From: Natrialba aegyptia DSM 13077
Lineage (GTDB): Archaea > Halobacteriota > Halobacteria > Halobacteriales > Natrialbaceae
Reading direction: 5' to 3'
Assembly (NCBI RefSeq): GCF_000337535.1
Contig: NZ_AOIP01000008.1
Location: 1 to 64,000, forward strand
DNA length: 64,000 bases
Shown here: piece after piece, positions 60,248-64,000 of the stretch
How the letters are laid out: each line of letters starts with the position of its first letter
Position numbering within the stretch: the stretch's first letter is position 1
Program-made: the position numbers and the translations under genes
The notes under the pieces: generated by a model
What the model saw: only the letters and a program-made list of their open reading frames with translations
Database searches by the model: none
What the model was told of the DNA's origin: nothing

Positions 60248-61238
60248 CGGCTTCACCTCCGTCACCATTCGCGGCGTCAGCCGTCGCTGTCGCTGCCCCT
60301 GTCCTTGTCCCTGTTCCCGTTCCGTGATCGCGCAAGAACAGATCGAGCAACGCCATCCGTACCGGAACGGCATTGTGTGCCTGTTCGAAGTACGCCGCGT
60401 AGTCGGTATCGTCGATCTCGGGGGCGATTTCGTCGACGCGCGGAAGCGGGTGCATAACCGTCAGCTCGTCGCTTGCAGCCTCGAGCGTCTCGGTGTCGAT
60501 CTGGTACTCACCCGCGACCTTCTGGTACTCCTCTTCGTCCGGAAATCGCTCCCGCTGAATTCGAGTCACGTAGAGTACGTCGAGCGAGGAGAGGACCGGC
60601 TCGAGTGCGTCGTGTTCTCGAATCTGCGTGTCCTCGCCCTGCTGGTGGAGGTCGTAGACGACCTCACGAGGGAGTTGCAGGCTTTCAGGGCTGATAAAGT
60701 GCTGGCGCGTATCGAAGTTGGTCAGCGCGTAGGCCAGCGAGTGGACGGTTCGGCCGTACTTCAGATCTCCCATAATGCCGATAGTCAAGTCATCGAGTCC
60801 CGCGTTCTCCTGGATCGTATAGAGGTCGAGCAGGGTCTGGGTCGGATGGTGACCCGCGCCGTCACCGGCGTTCAGGAGGGGGACATCGACGAACTCGCTC
60901 GCCATTGCCGCGGCTCCCTGTTTCGGATGACGCAGAACGAGCGCATCGGTGTACCCCTCGATGACCCGAACCGTGTCTGCGAGCGTTTCCCCCTTTTTGA
61001 CGCTCGAGGACTCGACGGACCCCATGTCGACGACATCGCCTCCGAGCCGTTTCATTGCGGTTTCGAAGCTCATCTTCGTGCGCGTACTCGGCTCGAAAAA
61101 GAGGAGTCCGAGCAGCGCGTTCGCGTGGCGATCGGCGACCGCCTCCGGATCGGCGTCGATTTCGGCCGCCCGGTCGAGAACGGTCTCGATGTCCGCCCGC
61201 GAGAGTTGTTTGCTCGTGATGAGGTGATCGTGGCGCAT
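60240..61238 (-). CDS. pyrB: Aspartate carbamoyltransferase catalytic chain
   Basis: The 332 residues have the carbamoyl-phosphate loop [13 protein letters not shown], the mobile loop [10 protein letters not shown], the aspartate-binding [12 protein letters not shown] and HPLPRVDEI. It makes N-carbamoyl aspartate, the second step of pyrimidine synthesis. It ends with a repetitive Gly-Thr/Ala-Thr tail (about 305-332) encoded by hexamers, beyond the usual end of the enzyme. It overlaps pyrI by 8 bp, a two-gene operon. A possible promoter lies upstream near 61265. Confidence 0.96.
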   Translation of the reverse strand: MRHDHLITSKQLSRADIETVLDRAAEIDADPEAVADRHANALLGLLFFEPSTRTKMSFETAMKRLGGDVVDMGSVESSSVKKGETLADTVRVIEGYTDALVLRHPKQGAAAMASEFVDVPLLNAGDGAGHHPTQTLLDLYTIQENAGLDDLTIGIMGDLKYGRTVHSLAYALTNFDTRQHFISPESLQLPREVVYDLHQQGEDTQIREHDALEPVLSSLDVLYVTRIQRERFPDEEEYQKVAGEYQIDTETLEAASDELTVMHPLPRVDEIAPEIDDTDYAAYFEQAHNAVPVRMALLDLFLRDHGTGTGTRTGAATATADAANGDGGEADE

Positions 61239-61368
61239 TCGTTCGTGTTGGCTCCTCCATTCCCCTTGAATCCCCCCATTCCGACCGGCGTTGTGACTCG
61301 TCAGTCCGTCTCGCAGTACTCCAAAGGCAAAGAATTATACACGAACTACAGAAAGACACCACAACCGT

Positions 61369-61992
61369 ATGGTAGATCGGCTGGAAACCGGGATCGACGT
61401 GCTGGACCGAAAACTCGATGGCGGACTCCCCCCGGGCTGTCTCGTCGCGTACACCGCCGCCCCAGCCAGCCAATCGGAACTCCTGCTCTACGAGCTCACC
61501 GCCGCGCGCGGAACCCTGTATCTCTCGACCGAACGCTCCGAGGAAACCGTCCGTCACGCCGTTGAGAGTTCACCTTCCGATGTCGGCAACCCGACGATCA
61601 GACACGTCTCCAGCGACGCACCGATCGAGGAGACCATGCAACTCATCGGCGCGCTCCCCGACGGTGCAAACCTCATCATCGACACGATGAACATCCTCGA
61701 GCGAACGGACACGGACGAGTTCATCTCGTTTCTCGACGACCTCAAGACGCAGATGCTCGATAAGAACGGAATTGCCGTTCTTCACTGTCTTCGGGGCGAT
61801 GCGCCCGCGAACCGAACTCGGACCTACCACGCCGTCGACGCCGTGTTCGATCTCCAGACGGCAGTGTCCGGCGCTGAACTCGAGAACCATCTGACGATTC
61901 CGAAGTTCCGCGGTGGCGGGCAGCCGACGAAGGCGATTAAACTCGAGTTGGTTGAGGAGGTTGCGATCGATACGAGTCGGGATATCGCGTAA
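61369..61992 (+). CDS. RecA/KaiC-superfamily protein with degenerate P-loop
   Basis: The 207 residues follow the KaiC/RAD55 pattern (ETGIDVLDRKLDGGLPPGCLVAYTAAP, then ANLIIDTMNILERTD as Walker B and the C-terminal RTYHAVDAVFDLQTA strand), but the P-loop reads AAPASQSELLL with no Gly-Lys-Thr, so ATP binding is doubtful. Such proteins are abundant in haloarchaea and may act as regulators or sensors of signalling proteins. TTATAC near 61335-61340 gives a short leader. Confidence 0.85.
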   Translation: MVDRLETGIDVLDRKLDGGLPPGCLVAYTAAPASQSELLLYELTAARGTLYLSTERSEETVRHAVESSPSDVGNPTIRHVSSDAPIEETMQLIGALPDGANLIIDTMNILERTDTDEFISFLDDLKTQMLDKNGIAVLHCLRGDAPANRTRTYHAVDAVFDLQTAVSGAELENHLTIPKFRGGGQPTKAIKLELVEEVAIDTSRDIA

Positions 61993-62046
61993 GGCCGCGC
62001 CATACTTCTCGGTCTACGTCACGGGTGATCCACACCTTTCACCGAG

Positions 62047-63039
62047 TCACTTCTGCCCCGTCGTAAACGGCGTGATGGCTGCTGTCCGCTCCGTGACTGT
62101 CGCCGTTCGGAGAATGTACGAAAAGAGCAGTGCAGGTGGCAATGCTCCGATTGCGACGGCACTCGGGAAGACGACGAGTCGGACCTGGGATCCGAAGGGT
62201 GGACCCGTCGGCCCCGTCAACGAGAACAGCACTGCGATCGCGACCCCGATCGCAGGAACGCCGGCGTAGAACAGGTATCGGGAGAGTTGCGAGAGTTCGA
62301 CCTGCAGATAGACGGATTTCAGATACTGGCGGGTGATATCCATCTCTTGCAGCCTGTTTCGAAGGTCCTCGAACGCCGTATCGATGGCCGGGGGAAGATC
62401 GCTACCAGCCGTTCGCCGGGCTCGTTCGAGGCGGTAGATCTCGCGTGCAAAGTTGCTCTCGATCGTCGTTGAGAGGGCGTCGAAAATTCCGGTATCGGAT
62501 TTGTCGATATGCTGTTCAATTCGCTCGAGTGCGATCGTGAGATCGTCGGTTACGTCGCTGATTTCGTCGCGAACGTCCTCCGAGAGTACGTCCGACCCGG
62601 TGGCGGCATCATCGAGTCGAACTGTCTCCTGACGGGCGCTCGCGACAACGAGTCGCAGAAAGCCCGCCGGAACGGCTGGTGCAGCCGTATCCGCGACTTC
62701 TTCGACCTCCTGGCGGAAGTCGACCGTTTCTTCGATCTGTGACGTGAGTTCGCCGGGAGATTGGAGTTCTCGAGACAGCAGCAACTGGTTAATCGAGACG
62801 ACGACGGTAATGAGCGTCATATTGCCCGTAATCAGGCCGCTGAACACGTAGAACAGTGGTTGCGTATTCGAAAGCAGTGCAACGTGGGTGAGCGAGAGAA
62901 GCAGAGAGGCGACGCCGAACGTGATGGCGATGCCGGCAGCGATCACGAAGCGATTGCCGTCGAGCAGAAACCAACGAGTGATCGGTCCCGATTCGGGCTG
63001 GGATGGAGAGCTCTCGTCGTCGCTCGTCAGATCGACCAT
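62047..63039 (-). CDS. Four-helix membrane protein with central helical domain
   Basis: 330 residues: two membrane segments (about 28-50 and 62-84), a soluble helical domain of about 150 residues (with IEETVDFRQEVEEVAD and DLRNRLQEMDITRQYLKSVY), and two more membrane segments near the C-terminus (about 253-275 and 287-309). The topology places the helical domain in the cytosol. I recognise it as a haloarchaeal hypothetical family but have no function. It converges with the RecA-like gene. Confidence 0.8.
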   Translation of the reverse strand: MVDLTSDDESSPSQPESGPITRWFLLDGNRFVIAAGIAITFGVASLLLSLTHVALLSNTQPLFYVFSGLITGNMTLITVVVSINQLLLSRELQSPGELTSQIEETVDFRQEVEEVADTAAPAVPAGFLRLVVASARQETVRLDDAATGSDVLSEDVRDEISDVTDDLTIALERIEQHIDKSDTGIFDALSTTIESNFAREIYRLERARRTAGSDLPPAIDTAFEDLRNRLQEMDITRQYLKSVYLQVELSQLSRYLFYAGVPAIGVAIAVLFSLTGPTGPPFGSQVRLVVFPSAVAIGALPPALLFSYILRTATVTERTAAITPFTTGQK

Positions 63040-63241
63040 CGAAGGCCGATGAATACGAGTTCACGGGCGAAAAAGGAATCCCGTGCACAGTCGTGTACTG
63101 GAGTCGTCAGTCCGGTCTCCAGTCTGAGTTTACCACCATGTGATTCGGTACAGAATGAGCGACGGGTTTTGAGAGACGGATGCGTCTCAGTTGCCGTCGA
63201 TAACTGGCCGGAACGCTGCTGAGAACGACTGGCTTACCGAC

Positions 63242-64000
63242 TTACTCTTCGTCCGCTGCGCCTTCGAGTTCGTCGACGATCTCGTCGGCGTCGACGTCGG
63301 CGTCTTCGAGTGCGTCCTCGATGTCGCCGCCGCCCATGCCGCCGCCCATACCGCCCATCATGCCGGGCATGCCCATGCCGCCCATGCCGTCGATGACTTC
63401 CTGGACGATGACGCGGTCGACACCGATCTGGTCGATGATGTCCTGGCCGATCTGCTGTTTGCCCATCATCCACTGCTGGTTCATCGTCATCTGGGGCGTC
63501 GCTTCGAGGTACAGCGTCTCCTTCTCGACGAGTTCGGTTTCGAACTCGGGTTCGGCGTCTTCGTCGTCGTCCTCTTCGTCCTCGTCGGGTTCGACGGGGA
63601 CTTCCTCTTCGACTTCGTCGGTCTCGATCCAGAGTTCGGGTTCGAGACCGAGGTACATCTCGAACAGGCCGGCGGCCTGCTGCTCGCGGTCCTCGACTTC
63701 GTCGAGGATTTCGTACTCGTACTCGACGTCTTCGCCGGCCAGCGGGTGGTTGAAGTCAACGCGTGCGCGGCCGCCGATGATCGTGCTGATGTAGCCCTGC
63801 TGGCCGTCGACCTGGACGTTCGCACCGGGGTAGCGGTCGTCCTCGTCGATCTTCTCCGCGCTGACGGTTTCGACGTTGTCCGGGTCGTACTCGCCGAAGG
63901 CGTCTTCGGCGTCGATCGTCACGGTGCCGGAGTCGCCGGGCTCGCTGCCGACGAGTGCGTCCTCGACGCCCTCGAAGATGTGGCCCTCGCCGATGACGAT
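63242..64000 (-). CDS. FKBP-type peptidyl-prolyl isomerase, SlyD-like with long acidic insertion (5' end outside window)
   Basis: The frame enters from 64000 and ends at 63242, about 252 residues. IVIGEGHIFEGVEDALVG followed by GDSGTVTIDAEDAFGEYDP is SlyD/FKBP. The flap includes RVDFNHPLAGEDVEYEYEI. After an Asp/Glu-rich insert, a C-terminal alpha/beta extension (ETLYLEATPQMTMNQQWMMGKQQIGQDII) ends in a Gly/Met tail (GMGGMGMPGMMGGMGGGMGG), then DVDADEIVDELEGAADEE. It isomerises prolines and chaperones nascent proteins. The N-terminus lies outside. Confidence 0.9.
   Translation of the reverse strand: MVIGEGHIFEGVEDALVGSEPGDSGTVTIDAEDAFGEYDPDNVETVSAEKIDEDDRYPGANVQVDGQQGYISTIIGGRARVDFNHPLAGEDVEYEYEILDEVEDREQQAAGLFEMYLGLEPELWIETDEVEEEVPVEPDEDEEDDDEDAEPEFETELVEKETLYLEATPQMTMNQQWMMGKQQIGQDIIDQIGVDRVIVQEVIDGMGGMGMPGMMGGMGGGMGGGDIEDALEDADVDADEIVDELEGAADEE

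Noticed and set aside
1-64000. Search for CRISPR arrays, rRNA genes and intact insertion sequences
   Set aside because: No regularly spaced 25-40 bp repeats, no rRNA and no transposase gene were seen. The hexamer arrays are microsatellites, not CRISPR.

Overview
The window is high-GC haloarchaeal DNA. The proteins are strongly acidic, the ribosomal proteins are archaeal (P0, P1, L1, L11), many genes begin right at the start codon about 25-30 bases after a TATA-like box, exported proteins carry Tat signals with lipoboxes, and several small haloarchaeal families are present (HEWD, CPxCG zinc ribbons, halocyanin, DpsA, HTH-10 and FilR1 regulators). A Natrialbaceae-type genome (Natrinema/Haloterrigena-like) is my best guess, from gene content only. 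Bases 2-20 are a Tn5/Nextera mosaic-end sequence, so base 1 is a raw contig end and the first gene is cut there by library preparation.

Layout. 0-5 kb: a degenerate PAS-PAS-GAF sensor kinase, ornithine cyclodeaminase and FAD amine oxidase genes facing away from each other, and a RibD/DHFR-like reductase. 5-10 kb: small membrane and zinc proteins, a candidate structured RNA, an Eis-type acetyltransferase, and an aminotransferase with an Lrp regulator. 10-16 kb: a thioredoxin-like protein, halocyanin, Old Yellow Enzyme, BtpA, a TctA-like permease and a HAD hydrolase. 16-20 kb: the L1-L10-L12 operon with an L1 feedback hairpin in its leader, then L11, CutA and HEWD. 20-26 kb: ATP-type PEP carboxykinase, a MOSC protein and an 884-residue protein that joins an actin-like domain to a long coiled coil and a C-terminal membrane hairpin. 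26-31 kb: MFS, zinc ribbon, cupin, small membrane proteins and an S66 peptidase. 31-35 kb: a thioesterase, a TraB-family protein overlapping a site-2 protease, and PurM. 35-43 kb: a macro domain protein, DpsA beside an iron-box-like dyad, a GapN-like aldehyde dehydrogenase, a lipoprotein, a PfkB kinase and a BrkB protein. 43-47 kb: a complete zinc/manganese ABC transporter. 47-52 kb: ADP-forming acyl-CoA synthetase overlapping a Pta-N/DRTGG protein, a FilR1-type regulator and a PRC barrel. 52-58 kb: a TrkA-N/DHH phosphodiesterase-like protein, tRNA-Lys(CTT) with a duplicated 3' tail, a beta-helix protein, an HTH-10 regulator and an enoyl-CoA hydratase. 58-64 kb: hexamer repeats, a putative TIM-barrel protein, pyrB-pyrI, a RecA/KaiC-like protein, a membrane protein and a SlyD-type FKBP that runs off the end.

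Most of this is chromosomal housekeeping. The accessory signals are the actin-like/coiled-coil/membrane fusion, the TraB plus site-2 protease pair, the structured RNA candidate near 6.4 kb, the tRNA-tail duplication and a recurring hexanucleotide microsatellite theme that adds dipeptide repeats to several proteins. There is no CRISPR array, no rRNA and no intact insertion sequence.
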